Assembly: GCA_022819905.1 (NCBI GenBank)
Contig: JAJEGJ010000052.1
Coordinates: forward strand, 87,272-151,271
Direction of reading: 5' to 3'
Length of the DNA: 64,000 bases
Source of the DNA: Alphaproteobacteria bacterium
GTDB lineage: Bacteria; Pseudomonadota; Alphaproteobacteria; TMED109
Under the pieces are notes generated by a model that did no database searches, was not told the origin of the DNA, and saw only the letters and a list, made by a program, of their open reading frames with translations. Made by a program: the position numbers and the translations under genes. This document shows positions 1 to 9,934 of the stretch, in pieces; position 1 is the stretch's first letter, and each line of letters opens with the position of its first letter.

Positions 1-409
1 TCGTCTCGACGAGTTCGTCGAGCTCGCTCCGGGTCGGCGCCACGCCATGGAGCCGCGGCCCGTAGGCGACATTGTCGTAGACCGACTTGGGGAAGGGATT
101 CGGTTTCTGGAACACCATGCCGATCCGCGTCCGCAACTGGACGACATCGACGTCGGAGCCGGCGATATCACCACCATCAAGCAGCATGCTTCCCGTGATC
201 CGGCAGTTTTCGATCAGGTCATTCATGCGGTTAAAACAGCGGAGCAAGGTGGACTTTCCGCATCCGGAAGGGCCGATGAACGCGGTGACCTCGCGCGGCA
301 TGATGTCCAGATCGACGTCAAAGACCGCTTGCTTCTCGCCGTAGAAGACGGACACCTCCCGGGCCACCAGTTTGGGCTGCGGGCTTGAAGCCGTACCAGC
401 GTTCACCAT
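1..409 (-). CDS. pstB: Phosphate ABC transporter ATP-binding protein PstB (partial)
   Basis: N-terminal 136 residues of the ATPase of the PstSCAB high-affinity phosphate importer; the rest runs off the left edge. The translation starts [12 protein letters not shown] and carries a Walker A motif GPSGCGKST and the Q-loop segment [11 protein letters not shown], which is characteristic of PstB. The ATG at 409-407 overlaps the last 7 bases of pstA, so translation is probably coupled. It would drive phosphate uptake at the inner membrane with PstC and PstA. The C-terminal signature and Walker B motifs cannot be checked because they lie outside the window. phoU and phoB, which often follow pstB, would also be outside. 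Confidence 0.95.
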   Translation of the reverse strand, partial: MVNAGTASSPQPKLVAREVSVFYGEKQAVFDVDLDIMPREVTAFIGPSGCGKSTLLRCFNRMNDLIENCRITGSMLLDGGDIAGSDVDVVQLRTRIGMVFQKPNPFPKSVYDNVAYGPRLHGVAPTRSELDELVET

Positions 410-1671
410 TGCTTTTCGAACTTCCGACGGAGATAGACCGCGAGCCCGTTCATGACCAGCAGGAACCCGAGGAGCACGATAATCGCGGCCGCGGTCTTCT
501 CGGCGAAGCCGCGCTCCGGACTGTCGGCCCACAGGTAGACCTGGGCCGGCAGCACCGTGGACGGGTCGGTGAATCCACCCGGGACCTCCACGACGAAGGC
601 CACCATACCCATCATCAGGAGCGGCGCCGTCTCACCAAGCGCCTGGGCCATGCCGATGATGGCGCCCGTCAGCGTGCCCGGGGCCGCCACCGGCAGCACG
701 TGGTGGAAGATGGCCTGGACCCGGCTCGCGCCCAGCCCGATCGCCGCTTCGGCAAACGACGGCGGTACCGCCCGGATGGCCGCCCGCGAGGAAATGATGA
801 TGGTGGGCAGCGTCATCAGGCTCAACACCAGACCACCGGAGATCGGCGCCGATCGCGGCAGTCCGAACACATTCAGAAATACCGCGAGGCCGAGCAGCCC
901 GAAAACAATCGAGGGCACGGCCGCCAGATTGTTGATGTTGATCTCGATCAGCCGGGTAATCCGATTCCGCGGCGCGAACGCCTCGAGATACACGGCCGTC
1001 ATCACACCGATCGGGAACGACACCACCAGAGTCACGACCAGTGCCAGAGCGGAACCCACAATGGCACCGAGAATCCCCGCTTCCTCCGGATTGCGGCTGT
1101 CACCGCGGGAGAAGAAGCTTCGGTTGAAGCGCAACGCAATGCGCCCGTCCTGTTCAAGCGCGGCGATGCGGGCAAGAGAGGCGTCCGAGATCGGGCGCTC
1201 CTCTTCCGGCAGTGAGGCGTCGATGCGTCCCTTGTGGAACTGGTCGACCGGGTCCGATGCCAGCACCCATACGTCCCGCACGGTACCGGCGATGGCAGGG
1301 TCCGCCTCGACGGTCTCCCGCAGGACGAACACCGTGCCCGCGCTCACCAGTCCCGCCAGTGCGCGGCGCTCCGCCCGCGAACTGCCGGCCTCGGGAAACA
1401 GTTCCGCCAGACTGGTGCGCAGGATCTTCCGGTAGCTCCCGGCCTCGACCAGTTCCTGCTCGAAGTTGATCGTCAGCCGGACCTCGGTCTGCACGAAGCC
1501 CATGTAACCGCGGCTGACGATGCTCGCGAGAAACACGACCAGGAACCCCACCGCGGCGGAGATGGCGAGGATTCCGTACAGCTGGAACCGGCGTTCGGCC
1601 CGCTTGCGCCGCAACAGCAGCCGATTGGCTGCCGCCTGGGAGCTGATCGTCGTGGGAACGGAGCTACTCAT
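403..1671 (-). CDS. pstA: Phosphate ABC transporter permease PstA
   Basis: Inner-membrane permease subunit of the phosphate importer, 422 aa from the chosen start. The frame stays open upstream, but the ATG at 1671 (MSSSVPTT) overlaps the pstC stop by 8 bases, the usual coupling, so I prefer it. A first membrane helix lies near residues 33-55, followed by a long periplasmic region, which is the extended alphaproteobacterial form. The permease core includes a [19 protein letters not shown] EAA loop and several hydrophobic helices toward the C-terminus. It lies between pstC and pstB in one minus-strand operon. Confidence 0.93.
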   Translation of the reverse strand: MSSSVPTTISSQAAANRLLLRRKRAERRFQLYGILAISAAVGFLVVFLASIVSRGYMGFVQTEVRLTINFEQELVEAGSYRKILRTSLAELFPEAGSSRAERRALAGLVSAGTVFVLRETVEADPAIAGTVRDVWVLASDPVDQFHKGRIDASLPEEERPISDASLARIAALEQDGRIALRFNRSFFSRGDSRNPEEAGILGAIVGSALALVVTLVVSFPIGVMTAVYLEAFAPRNRITRLIEININNLAAVPSIVFGLLGLAVFLNVFGLPRSAPISGGLVLSLMTLPTIIISSRAAIRAVPPSFAEAAIGLGASRVQAIFHHVLPVAAPGTLTGAIIGMAQALGETAPLLMMGMVAFVVEVPGGFTDPSTVLPAQVYLWADSPERGFAEKTAAAIIVLLGFLLVMNGLAVYLRRKFEKQW

Positions 1672-3016
1672 ACCGTTCGCTGTATTTCTGGACGACCCGA
1701 AGCGCGACCACATTGAGGGCCAGGGTCACGAAAAACAGCGTGAGCCCCAGTGCGAATGCCGCCATGGTCTTCTCGGAATCAAACTCGTGGTCACCGACCA
1801 GCAGGGTGGCGATCTGCACGGTGACCGTCGTCACGGCCTCGAAGGGATTCGCCGTCAGGTTGGCCGCCAGTCCCGCCGCCATTACCACGATCATGGTCTC
1901 GCCGATGGCACGCGAGATCGCCAGCATGAAGCCGCCAACGATTCCCGGGGTGGCGGCCGGCAGGATCACGCGCTTGATCGTTTCCGACGCCGTGGCGCCA
2001 AGGCCGTACGAACCCTCGCGAAGCGACATCGGCACCGCGGTCATGATGTCGTCGGAGAGCGACGACACGAACGGGATGATCATGATCCCCATGATCAGTC
2101 CTGCCGCCAGCGCGCTTTCCGAGGAGATGGTGAGCCCCAGGTCCACACCCAGGTTGCGCATGCTCGGCGCCAGGACGAGAGCTGCAAAGAACCCGTACAC
2201 GACGGTTGGGATCCCGGCGAGGATTTCGAGCAGCGGCTTGATCACGGCGCGAACCCGCGGGTGGGCGTACTCCGCGAGATAGATGGCCGACATCAGGCCG
2301 ATCGGGCCGGCCACCAGCATCGCGATGACCGTGATCAGCAGGGTACCGGCGAACACCGGCACGGCCCCGAAGGCACCGGATGCGGCGACCTGGTCATCAC
2401 GCAGGGCGATCTGCGGAGACCATTCAAGACCGAAGAAGAACTCGAACGGCGAGACCAGCTGGAAGAACCGGAAGGTTTCGACCACCAGGGACAGCACGAT
2501 CCCGACGGTCGTCAGGATCGCGATGATCGACGCAATGAACAGCGCGACGAGCAGCGCGGTCTCGACCCGGTCGCGGGCCGTCAGCTCCGGGCGAATTCGC
2601 CGCCAGCCCCAGAAGAAACCGAGAACGGAAACTGCCGTTACCAAGGCGAAGCGCGCCGCTGCGCTGAGATTCTCAAGGTTCAGCAGCAGTTCCACCGACG
2701 CCATTGGAACATCGTCGGTCATCACGCCCGCGGCGGCATTCTCGATCGAAACGTAGAGCAGCGTCGCCGCCGCACCCGACAGTTCCGGAAAGTCGGAGAG
2801 GACGATATTGCGGATGACCTGGTCGTCGATGATGGTCCATACCGCATAGACGAGGGCGGCCGGCACCACCGTCCAGAGCGTCCCGTACCAACCGTAGTGC
2901 CCCGGAAGTCCCGGCAACGCCCGTTGCGGCGCCGCGCTGATTCGCGCGCGCGAGGCGTAGAACGCGCCGACGCCGAACAGGGCGATGATCAGGAGAGGGA
3001 GGTACGACAGCAACAT
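1664..3016 (-). CDS. pstC: Phosphate ABC transporter permease PstC
   Basis: Second inner-membrane permease of the phosphate importer, 450 aa. It starts with a membrane helix (MLLSYLPLLIIALFG), has a large N-terminal region with further hydrophobic segments, and ends in the MetI-like permease core with the EAA-type loop GLGATASETIKRVILPAA. The long N-terminal extension is a form I know from Alphaproteobacteria. No strong Shine-Dalgarno sequence is seen before the ATG. The 53-base gap to pstS suggests cotranscription, and the stop overlaps the pstA start. Confidence 0.93.
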   Translation of the reverse strand: MLLSYLPLLIIALFGVGAFYASRARISAAPQRALPGLPGHYGWYGTLWTVVPAALVYAVWTIIDDQVIRNIVLSDFPELSGAAATLLYVSIENAAAGVMTDDVPMASVELLLNLENLSAAARFALVTAVSVLGFFWGWRRIRPELTARDRVETALLVALFIASIIAILTTVGIVLSLVVETFRFFQLVSPFEFFFGLEWSPQIALRDDQVAASGAFGAVPVFAGTLLITVIAMLVAGPIGLMSAIYLAEYAHPRVRAVIKPLLEILAGIPTVVYGFFAALVLAPSMRNLGVDLGLTISSESALAAGLIMGIMIIPFVSSLSDDIMTAVPMSLREGSYGLGATASETIKRVILPAATPGIVGGFMLAISRAIGETMIVVMAAGLAANLTANPFEAVTTVTVQIATLLVGDHEFDSEKTMAAFALGLTLFFVTLALNVVALRVVQKYSERYE

Positions 3017-3069
3017 GGGAAACGATAGGCGCGTCGCGAAAGCCTGGGCCGCCCCTGTCCAGGTTGCGA

Positions 3070-4119
3070 TCAGAGGCTCTCAAGCGGAGCTAGATTAGCG
3101 GCATCGTCGCCAAACTTCGTCCGCTCGTCGGTCGGGAGAGGAATCAGGCCGCGGTCGGTCAAGTAGCCCTCGTCGCCCCAGGCGTCATCGCTGGTGAAGG
3201 CGGAAATGTACTCGCGGATTCCGGGGATCACGTCAACGTGCGCTTTCTTCACGTAGAAGTAGAGCGGCCGGGACACCGGGTAGGCCCGCGTCGCGATGTT
3301 CTCGAACTCGGGGGGAACCCCGTCGATCGATGCGCCCTTCACGGCGTCACGGTTCTGGTCGAGGAACGAAAAGCCGAAGACGCCTAAGGCGTTGGGGTTC
3401 TCGGCCAGCTTCTGCACGATCAGGTTGTCGTTCTCGCCCGCCTCGATGTAGGCCCCGTCTTCTCGGATACCCCGGCAAATCGCCTTGTAGCGGTTCTTGT
3501 CTTCCTGCTTGATGGCCTGCAGCGCCGGGAACGTCTTGCATCCGCCCTCGACCGCGAGTTCGTTGAAGGCGTCGCGCGTGCCGGAGGTCGGTGGCGGGCC
3601 CAGCACCTCGATGGCAACGTTGGGAAGGGCAGGGTCGACGTCCGCCCACGTCCGGTTCGGATTGTCGACCAGCTTGCCGCCTTCCTGATTGCCTTCCGGT
3701 ACCTGCTTCGCCAGGGCAAGGAACAGGTGGCGCAACGTGATGTGCATCTCCGGGGCGGTCTTGGCGTTGGCGATTACGATGCCGTCGTAGCCGATCTTGA
3801 TCTCGACGACGTCCTGGACCCCGTTCGCGCGGCATTTCTCAAGCTCGCTGCCCTTCATGCGGCGAGAGGCGTTGGTGATGTCGGGATGGTCGGTTCCGAG
3901 GCCGGCGCAAAAGAGCTTCATGCCGCCCCCGGATCCGGTGGATTCGATCTTGGGGGTCTTGAAGTCCGATCCCCGGCCGAAGTTCTCCGCGACCACGGTC
4001 GCGAAGGGGTAGACGGTCGAGGATCCGACGATGTTGATCTGGTCGCGTGCCTGAGCGGCACCCGCTGCGACGGCTACGGCGCCGGCGACGAAGACTGCGG
4101 CGACGAGACGAGTGTGCAT
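3070..4119 (-). CDS. pstS: Phosphate-binding protein PstS
   Basis: Periplasmic phosphate receptor of the PstSCAB importer, 349 aa. The ATG at 4119 is chosen because AGGAG sits about 10 bases upstream and it opens a clean signal peptide (MHTRLVAAVFVAGAVAVAAG, cleavage after AQA). The longer open frame to 4200 would put 27 non-signal residues first. The mature protein begins RDQINIVGSSTVYPFATVV, the phosphate-binding start of the family, and STGSGGGMKLFCAG and TSGTRDAF are further ligand-site motifs. It is first of the pst genes and follows phoR by about 100 bases; a partial Pho-box-like site overlaps the phoR stop. Confidence 0.95.
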   Translation of the reverse strand: MHTRLVAAVFVAGAVAVAAGAAQARDQINIVGSSTVYPFATVVAENFGRGSDFKTPKIESTGSGGGMKLFCAGLGTDHPDITNASRRMKGSELEKCRANGVQDVVEIKIGYDGIVIANAKTAPEMHITLRHLFLALAKQVPEGNQEGGKLVDNPNRTWADVDPALPNVAIEVLGPPPTSGTRDAFNELAVEGGCKTFPALQAIKQEDKNRYKAICRGIREDGAYIEAGENDNLIVQKLAENPNALGVFGFSFLDQNRDAVKGASIDGVPPEFENIATRAYPVSRPLYFYVKKAHVDVIPGIREYISAFTSDDAWGDEGYLTDRGLIPLPTDERTKFGDDAANLAPLESL

Positions 4120-4213
4120 GGTGCGGAATGCTCCTGGAGCGGATGCGGGGCCAGCACCGGCCCCGTTTCCGCCATTGGTACGGGATGCCGTCATCACCAA
4201 TTGTGTAGGGAAT

Positions 4214-4231
4214 ACGAAGATTATGTGACAG
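4214..4231 (-). promoter_or_regulatory. Candidate partial Pho box upstream of pstS
   Basis: Reading the minus strand, CTGTCAC is followed by an ATAA spacer and TCTTCGT. The first half matches the PhoB half-site CTGTCAT in six of seven positions; the second half is poor. It overlaps the phoR stop codon and lies about 95 bases before the pstS ATG. A weak -10-like TACACA follows at roughly promoter spacing. PhoB control of pstS is expected from the family; this particular site is a suggestion only. Confidence 0.35.
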
Positions 4232-5579
4232 TCGGTTCGAGCGGCGGCGGCAGGCCCTCGAATGTCACGCTGATCGCGCAGCCGACGCCCGGTTCGCTCT
4301 GCACATCAAGGGCGGCCCCGTGTCGGCGGGCAACGTGCTTCACGATTGCGAGCCCCAGCCCGTGGCCGGGGATGCGCCGGTTGCGGGCCTGGGCGGATCG
4401 GTAGAACCGCTCGAACACGCGTTCCGTTTCGCCCGGCGGAATGCCTTCGCCGTCATCGGTCACCGTGATCCGGGCCGGCTTCGGACCCACCTCGACGCGA
4501 ACGCTCCCGCTCTCCCTGCCATGCTTGATCGCGTTGCTGAGCAGGTTGGTCAGCAGCTGGCGAAGTTGGTCGACATCGCCGGTGACTTCGACCGGGTCGG
4601 GCGGCACCTCCACCTTGACCTGCATCGACCGGACTGCGGCCTGCCACGTCAGGTCCTCCGTCACCTCGCGGGCCAGCGGAACCAGATCCACTCGGCCGTC
4701 GGGCGGCAATGCCTCGCTCATCTCGACGGCCGACAGATGGATCATGTCGTCGACCAGCGTCACCATCCGGCTCGCCTGCTTGCCGAGCCGATCCAGGTAG
4801 AGCGTCTGCACCTCGGGGTCGTCGCGCCCGGGCCCCTGCAACGTTTCCACCATGCCGAGGATTGCCGTCAGCGGCGTCCGGAACTCGTGGCTGGCGTTGG
4901 CGAGGAACGTCGTCCGGGCCGTCTCGCGGGGTGTGGAATCGGCGAGCTCGAGGCAAATCATGACCCGGCGCGGTACTTCCCCGACATCCGCCTCGAACGG
5001 ATGCACCGACACCTGGTACAGGCTGCCGTCCTGAGCCGGAAGGCGGCACTGGACCGTCTGCACCGTACGTTCACGCCCGGCCGCGTCGAACGCCTGCAGG
5101 CAGATTGGCACCCGGGTGAGCTCGGGGAGCGCGTGGCCGGGCGGGGCCTTTTGGAACAGTTTCGCTGCGGCGGCATTGGCGAAGGTCACCCTGCCGTCGG
5201 GATTCAGCGTCAGCACCGCCATCGGCAGCGCTAGCAGGAGTCCGTCTAGGAACCGGTCACGGTCGGCGGCACCGGACCGGATGCGGCCCACTTCGGATTC
5301 CAGCTGACCGAGGTGCCGGGAAAGCTCGCGAAAACTTCCGCCGAAGACTTCCGCCTGCGCTCCTGAATCTCCGTCGCGCACGGCCCGGACCCACCGGACC
5401 AGCCGGCGGGAATCGCGAACCTCCAGGAGGGCAACACCGACACCGAGCACGAGCGTGGCGCCCCAAACTGCGAAAGCGACCTGCCAGTCCAGCTGCGCCG
5501 TGGCGACCGCCCCCAGCAGCACCACGCCCGGCGGCGAGGCGGTACGCAGTATTGCTCGGAATACCTCGGCCATCGGCAC
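4221..5579 (-). CDS. phoR: Phosphate regulon sensor histidine kinase PhoR
   Basis: Membrane sensor kinase, 452 aa, that would phosphorylate PhoB during phosphate starvation. Two hydrophobic segments lie near residues 15-30 and 32-52, then a PAS-like region about 110-215, a HisKA domain with H-box NASHEFRTPLTAILG (His231), and a HATPase domain with N-box LLTNLLSNAIKHG, VTDDGEGIPP and GHGLGLAIVKHV. A GTG at 5579 has GGGAG about 10 bases upstream; the ATG at 5573 is the alternative. It sits 18 bases after maeB and 100 bases before pstS, which supports a phosphate role. No response regulator gene is in the window. Confidence 0.9.
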   Translation of the reverse strand: MPMAEVFRAILRTASPPGVVLLGAVATAQLDWQVAFAVWGATLVLGVGVALLEVRDSRRLVRWVRAVRDGDSGAQAEVFGGSFRELSRHLGQLESEVGRIRSGAADRDRFLDGLLLALPMAVLTLNPDGRVTFANAAAAKLFQKAPPGHALPELTRVPICLQAFDAAGRERTVQTVQCRLPAQDGSLYQVSVHPFEADVGEVPRRVMICLELADSTPRETARTTFLANASHEFRTPLTAILGMVETLQGPGRDDPEVQTLYLDRLGKQASRMVTLVDDMIHLSAVEMSEALPPDGRVDLVPLAREVTEDLTWQAAVRSMQVKVEVPPDPVEVTGDVDQLRQLLTNLLSNAIKHGRESGSVRVEVGPKPARITVTDDGEGIPPGETERVFERFYRSAQARNRRIPGHGLGLAIVKHVARRHGAALDVQSEPGVGCAISVTFEGLPPPLEPTVT

Positions 5580-5597
5580 GGAGCTGCGGCTCCCGAA

Positions 5598-7871
5598 CTA
5601 GTCTCCGTCCACAACCCCGTGCGCCGCCAGGATGGCGGCCGTGACGATCTCCGACACGCGTGCACCCATCCGCGTGATCTGCGCCGAATGCGTCAGGCCC
5701 GTCAACATCGGACCGAGGATCTGGCACCCGCCTGTCTCGCACAACAGGTGGACGGCAATGCTGGCGGCGTGCAACCCCGGCATGACCAGCACGTTGGCCG
5801 GCCCGTCCAATCGGCAGATCGGGTAATGCTCCTGCAGGTCGGTGCGCAACGCGATATCCGGCGCCATCTCGCCGTCGTAGGCGAAATCGGCCTCGCGCTC
5901 GTCCAGGATCTCGACCGCCCGTCGCACCCGCTCGGTTTCCGGACTCATGGGCTGACCGAAGTTTGCGAACGACAGCAATGCGACCTTCGGTTCATGGCCG
6001 AAGCGGCGCGCCGTCGACGCCGCGCCAATCGCGATCTCGGCAAGCTGGGTCGGCGTCGGCGTCTCATGGATCGTGCTGTCGGCGATGAACAGCGTCCGCC
6101 CCCCGGTCACCGCGATCGAGAGACCGAAGATCTCGCCGTTGGCTGGCGGATCGATGACCCGGCGGATGTCGGCCAGCGCCGAATACTGATTGCGGGTGGT
6201 GCCGGTAACCAGCGCATCTGCGTCGCCGAGCGCGACCGCACAGGCGGAGAACACGTTGCGGTTGCGGTTGACGAGCCGCTGGCAGTCGCGCCTCAGGTAG
6301 CCCTTGCGGGCGAGGCGCCCGTACAGGAAGTCCGTATAGGCGTCGGTACGCTTGCTGACGGCGGCATTGAGGATTTCCAGGCCGACGGCCGACCGGATGC
6401 CCAACCGGTCCATGCTCGCCAGCACGCGCTCTTCGTTGCCCACGAGCACCGGGGTGCCGTAGCCCTCGTCCCGCCAGCGCGCGGCCGCGCGGATCATCCG
6501 GCTCTCGTCCCCCTCGGCAAACACCATGCGCCGCGGCGTGGCGCGCACCCGGTCACCCAGTACCTGCATGAATGACGCCGTCCTGTCGAGCCGCGTGGCC
6601 AGGGTGCGCTGGTACTCGACTGCATCGCGAATTGGGCGGTTGGCAACGCCGGAGGCGATGGCCGCCTGGGCCACCGCCGGCGGAATCTGCGTGATCAGCC
6701 TCGGATCGAATGGCTTGGGAATGATGTGTTCCCGACCGTAGCGCAGGGTCCGGCCGGCATAGGCCGCCGCCACCTCGTCGGGGACGTCCTCGCGCGCAAG
6801 CGCCGCAAGGGCCTCGGTCGCGGCAATCTTCATCTCCATGTTGATCGTCGAGGCCCGCACGTCGAGCGCGCCCCGGAAGATGTACGGGAATCCCAGAACG
6901 TTATTGACCTGGTTCGGGTAATCGGAACGGCCGGTCGCGACGATCGCATCTTTCCGCACCTCGGCGAGGTCCTCCGGCCGAATCTCCGGGTCCGGATTGG
7001 CCATCGCAAAGACGACCGGTTTCGCGGCCATCGACCGCATCATGTCCGCGGTGAACGCTCCCTTGGCCGACAACCCGAACGCCACGTCCGCCCCCTTCAG
7101 GGCATCCGCAAGCGTGCGGTCGCTGGTGCGGACGGCATGGGCGGACTTCCACTGATTGACCCCGTCCCGACCCTGGTAGATGACACCGGAGCGGTCGCAG
7201 AGCACTGTGCTGCCCGGCTGGCACCCCATGGCCTGGAGCAATTCGGCGCACGCGATCCCCGCCGCCCCGGCGCCGTTGATGACGATGCGCGTATTCTCGA
7301 GGGTCCGACCGGTCAAATCGAGCGCGTTCAGCAGCCCGGCAACCGCGATGATCGCCGTGCCGTGCTGGTCATCGTGAAAGACGGGAATATCGAGTGCAGC
7401 TGACAGCTGCTGCTCGATGATGAAGCACTCCGGCGCCTTGACGTCCTCGAGGTTGATCCCGCCCCAGCTGCGGGCAACCGTCCGAATGGTCTGGACAAAC
7501 TCGTCCACGTCTTCGGTGTCCACCTCGATATCGATCGCGTCGATGTCCGCGAAGCGCTTGAACAGGACGGCCTTGCCCTCCATGACGGGCTTCGAGGCCA
7601 GGGCGCCGAGGTTGCCGAGACCGAGCACCGCGCTGCCGTTGGAGATCACGGCCACGGTGTTGCCCTTCGACGTCAGGTCAAAGGCCGCACTGGGATCACG
7701 TTCGATTTCCAGGCAGGGAATGGCGACGCCGGGCGAATACGCGAGCGAGAGATCCCGGGCCGTCACCAGCGGCTTGGTGGGAGCGATTTCCAACTTGCCC
7801 GGCTTGCCGCGACGATGAAACTCGAGCGCCTCCTCGGTGGTGTAGCTGTGAAGCGGCGTCTGGTCGGTCAT
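5598..7871 (-). CDS. maeB: NADP-dependent malic enzyme with phosphotransacetylase-like domain
   Basis: Hybrid malic enzyme of MaeB type, 757 aa: oxidative decarboxylation of malate to pyruvate with NADP, supplying pyruvate and NADPH. The N-terminal half has the malic-enzyme core (SLAYSPGVAIPC, GLGNLGALASKPVMEGKAVL, and VINGAGAAGIACAEL for the nucleotide fold). The C-terminal third is a phosphotransacetylase-like domain (VMPGLHAASIAVHLL, LGPMLTGLTHSAQITRMGA), which in the family is usually regulatory, binding acetyl-CoA. The ATG at 7871 (MTDQTPLHSYTTEEAL) matches the family start better than the open frame to 7976. phoR follows 18 bases downstream and may be cotranscribed. Confidence 0.93.
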   Translation of the reverse strand: MTDQTPLHSYTTEEALEFHRRGKPGKLEIAPTKPLVTARDLSLAYSPGVAIPCLEIERDPSAAFDLTSKGNTVAVISNGSAVLGLGNLGALASKPVMEGKAVLFKRFADIDAIDIEVDTEDVDEFVQTIRTVARSWGGINLEDVKAPECFIIEQQLSAALDIPVFHDDQHGTAIIAVAGLLNALDLTGRTLENTRIVINGAGAAGIACAELLQAMGCQPGSTVLCDRSGVIYQGRDGVNQWKSAHAVRTSDRTLADALKGADVAFGLSAKGAFTADMMRSMAAKPVVFAMANPDPEIRPEDLAEVRKDAIVATGRSDYPNQVNNVLGFPYIFRGALDVRASTINMEMKIAATEALAALAREDVPDEVAAAYAGRTLRYGREHIIPKPFDPRLITQIPPAVAQAAIASGVANRPIRDAVEYQRTLATRLDRTASFMQVLGDRVRATPRRMVFAEGDESRMIRAAARWRDEGYGTPVLVGNEERVLASMDRLGIRSAVGLEILNAAVSKRTDAYTDFLYGRLARKGYLRRDCQRLVNRNRNVFSACAVALGDADALVTGTTRNQYSALADIRRVIDPPANGEIFGLSIAVTGGRTLFIADSTIHETPTPTQLAEIAIGAASTARRFGHEPKVALLSFANFGQPMSPETERVRRAVEILDEREADFAYDGEMAPDIALRTDLQEHYPICRLDGPANVLVMPGLHAASIAVHLLCETGGCQILGPMLTGLTHSAQITRMGARVSEIVTAAILAAHGVVDGD

Positions 7872-8281
7872 GTGCGATTCCGGGTGCATCGGGCCAAGCT
7901 GGCCGCACCCGTGCCCTGTCCTGTCCTGGGAGAATCCTGGGTGCCCGGGTACAACGCGCGGAAAAAGGTCGCACATCCGCCTTCAGAGCAGGCAGGCAAC
8001 CGAATCCGGCCCAAGCGCCTCATTGCACCTTGCATCGTAGCGAAATCTGCACTCCCCTGCCGACCGGTGCGCGTTCGGCTACTGTGCCCTTCCTGCGCGT
8101 CGCGTGTCGCCGGGCGGCGCCGCCCGTCACGAACGTGAGCGTCGCGATCCGGGGCACGGCGGTTTCGGGGCGCGGCAACGTGCCTTGAAAGTTGCGGCCC
8201 CGGCTTCCATCCTGCGAACCGCTGGCCCCGTCTCCCGGGCGAGCCGTACCATGCAGCAACGCCGATGACAGGGAACCTCTC
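7872..8281. other. Intergenic region, no gene seen
   Basis: About 410 bases between the maeB start and a small plus-strand gene. Open frames here do not resemble proteins. A 16-base GC palindrome lies at 8111-8126. The region should hold the maeB promoter (minus) and the promoter for the pepA side (plus), but I cannot place either with confidence. Confidence 0.5.
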
Positions 8282-8389
8282 ATGGCTAATTCACCTTCCA
8301 ACGACCGGAGCTTGGTTTGGGTCACAATCGGCACGATCGTGTTCGCCGCAGCGGCCATCTACGTGCTGGTACAGGTCCTCAACTACTGA
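8282..8389 (+). CDS. Small single-pass membrane peptide, 35 aa
   Basis: A 35-residue frame, MANSPSNDRSLVWVTIGTIV followed by a hydrophobic stretch ending QVLNY. It predicts one membrane helix from about residue 11 to 32 with a short polar N-terminus. GGGAAC lies about 7 bases before the ATG. It ends about 48 bases before pepA and may share its transcript. I do not recognise a family. The regular polar-then-hydrophobic layout and the ribosome-site-like sequence favour a real gene, but short frames in high-GC DNA can be chance. Confidence 0.5.
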   Translation: MANSPSNDRSLVWVTIGTIVFAAAAIYVLVQVLNY

Positions 8390-8437
8390 TCCCGGAACGT
8401 GCCGGACACCTCCCGGCCCACCATCGGAACTTCGCCC

Positions 8438-9934
8438 ATGTCCATTGACTTAAGTTTCATCAAGCCGTCGCTGCCCCGGAGCGGTGCGGTTGTCGTCGCC
8501 GTCGGCAAAGGCGGCAAGCTTTCCACCAGCGGTCGAGACCTTGACCGGCGCCTCAAGGGGGCGCTGCTGAAAGGGGCCAAGGCCCACCGCTTCCAGGCGA
8601 GCTTCGGCAAGACCATGCTGTTTCCGGCGCCGGCCGGAATCGCGGCGGACAGCGTCATGCTGGTCGGACTGGACGATGTTGCGAAAGTCGATGCGGAAGC
8701 CGTGGCCCGGATCGGTGCCGCGATTGCGCAGGCGCTTGACCGGCACCGGGTGGCGCGGGCGACGGTGTTCGCGGACCTGCCGGCCGGGGTGACGGTGGAC
8801 GCGCCCGAGGCCGCCGCCCAGATCGCCTACGGCATCCGCCTGCAGAGCTACCGCTTCGACCGGTACCACACCCGGCTCAAGGACGAGCAGAAACCCGTCA
8901 CCAGTGCCGTCGCCGTGACGGCTGACCCGGTCGGCGCGGCGGAAAAACGTTTTGCGGCACTCGACCGGATCGCCGACGGGGTCTTCTTCACGCGCGACCT
9001 GGTCTCCGAACCGGCCAACATCCTGACCCCCGTGCAACTCGCCGCGGCTGCCCGCAGCCTGCGCCCGCTCGGGGTCGAGGTGGACGTGCTGGCGCCGGCT
9101 CGGTTGAAAGCGCTGGGCATGGGCGCCTTGCTCGGGGTGGCCCAGGGCAGCGCCAACGAACCGAGGGTGGTGACTCTCCGCTGGCGCGGGCGCCGGACCA
9201 CACGACCCGATCTCGCACTGGTCGGCAAGGGCGTGACGTTTGACACAGGCGGGATCTCGATCAAGCCGTCGGCGTCGATGGAAGACATGAAGTGGGACAT
9301 GGGGGGCGCCGGCGTGGTGCTCGGCACCATGAAGGCGATCGCGGGCCGGAAAGCGAAAGCGCATGTCGTGGGCGTGGTCGGACTGGTGGAGAACATGCCG
9401 TCCGGCACGGCGCAGCGCCCCGGCGATGTCGTCACCACCATGAACGGCCAGACGATCGAGGTGATCAATACGGACGCGGAGGGCCGGCTCGTGCTCGCCG
9501 ACGCCCTTTGGTATGCGCAGCAGAAGTTCAAGCCGAAGGCGGTGATCGACCTCGCGACGCTGACCGGCGCCATCCTCGTGGCGCTGGGTCAGGAGCGGGC
9601 CGGGTTGTTCTGCAACGATGACCAGCTGGCCGACCGCCTTGGCGCTGCCGGCGACGCGGTGAACGAGAAGATCTGGCGATTCCCGCTCGACAGCGAATAT
9701 GACCGGCACATCGAGTCGCGCATCGCCGACATGAAGAACGTGGGCTCCGGCCGCTTTGCCGGCAGCATCGCCGGCGCCAAGCTCCTGGAGCGCTTCATCG
9801 ACGGCATCCCGTGGGCCCATCTGGACATCGCCGGTGTCACCTGGCGGACCCGTGGACGGCCCCTGGTTCCACCCGGAGGGACCGCCTTCGGCGTGCGCCT
9901 GCTGGATCGCTACGTCGCGGACAACCTTGAATGA
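8438..9934 (+). CDS. pepA: Leucyl aminopeptidase PepA (M17)
   Basis: Cytosolic M17 dizinc aminopeptidase, 498 aa, releasing N-terminal residues from peptides; in some bacteria PepA also binds DNA. The catalytic domain has [25 protein letters not shown] and the signature [14 protein letters not shown] with metal ligands. The ATG at 8438 starts a typical N-terminus ([12 protein letters not shown]); a GTG at 8399 in frame would add 13 residues. The stop overlaps the start of the HolC-NDK gene by 4 bases (ATGA), so the two are probably coupled, as pepA and holC are in many Proteobacteria. Confidence 0.95.
   Translation: MSIDLSFIKPSLPRSGAVVVAVGKGGKLSTSGRDLDRRLKGALLKGAKAHRFQASFGKTMLFPAPAGIAADSVMLVGLDDVAKVDAEAVARIGAAIAQALDRHRVARATVFADLPAGVTVDAPEAAAQIAYGIRLQSYRFDRYHTRLKDEQKPVTSAVAVTADPVGAAEKRFAALDRIADGVFFTRDLVSEPANILTPVQLAAAARSLRPLGVEVDVLAPARLKALGMGALLGVAQGSANEPRVVTLRWRGRRTTRPDLALVGKGVTFDTGGISIKPSASMEDMKWDMGGAGVVLGTMKAIAGRKAKAHVVGVVGLVENMPSGTAQRPGDVVTTMNGQTIEVINTDAEGRLVLADALWYAQQKFKPKAVIDLATLTGAILVALGQERAGLFCNDDQLADRLGAAGDAVNEKIWRFPLDSEYDRHIESRIADMKNVGSGRFAGSIAGAKLLERFIDGIPWAHLDIAGVTWRTRGRPLVPPGGTAFGVRLLDRYVADNLE

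Noticed and set aside
8111..8126. 16-base GC palindrome upstream of the pepA region
   Set aside because: Pure GC composition makes it likely by chance; no stem with loop or T run.
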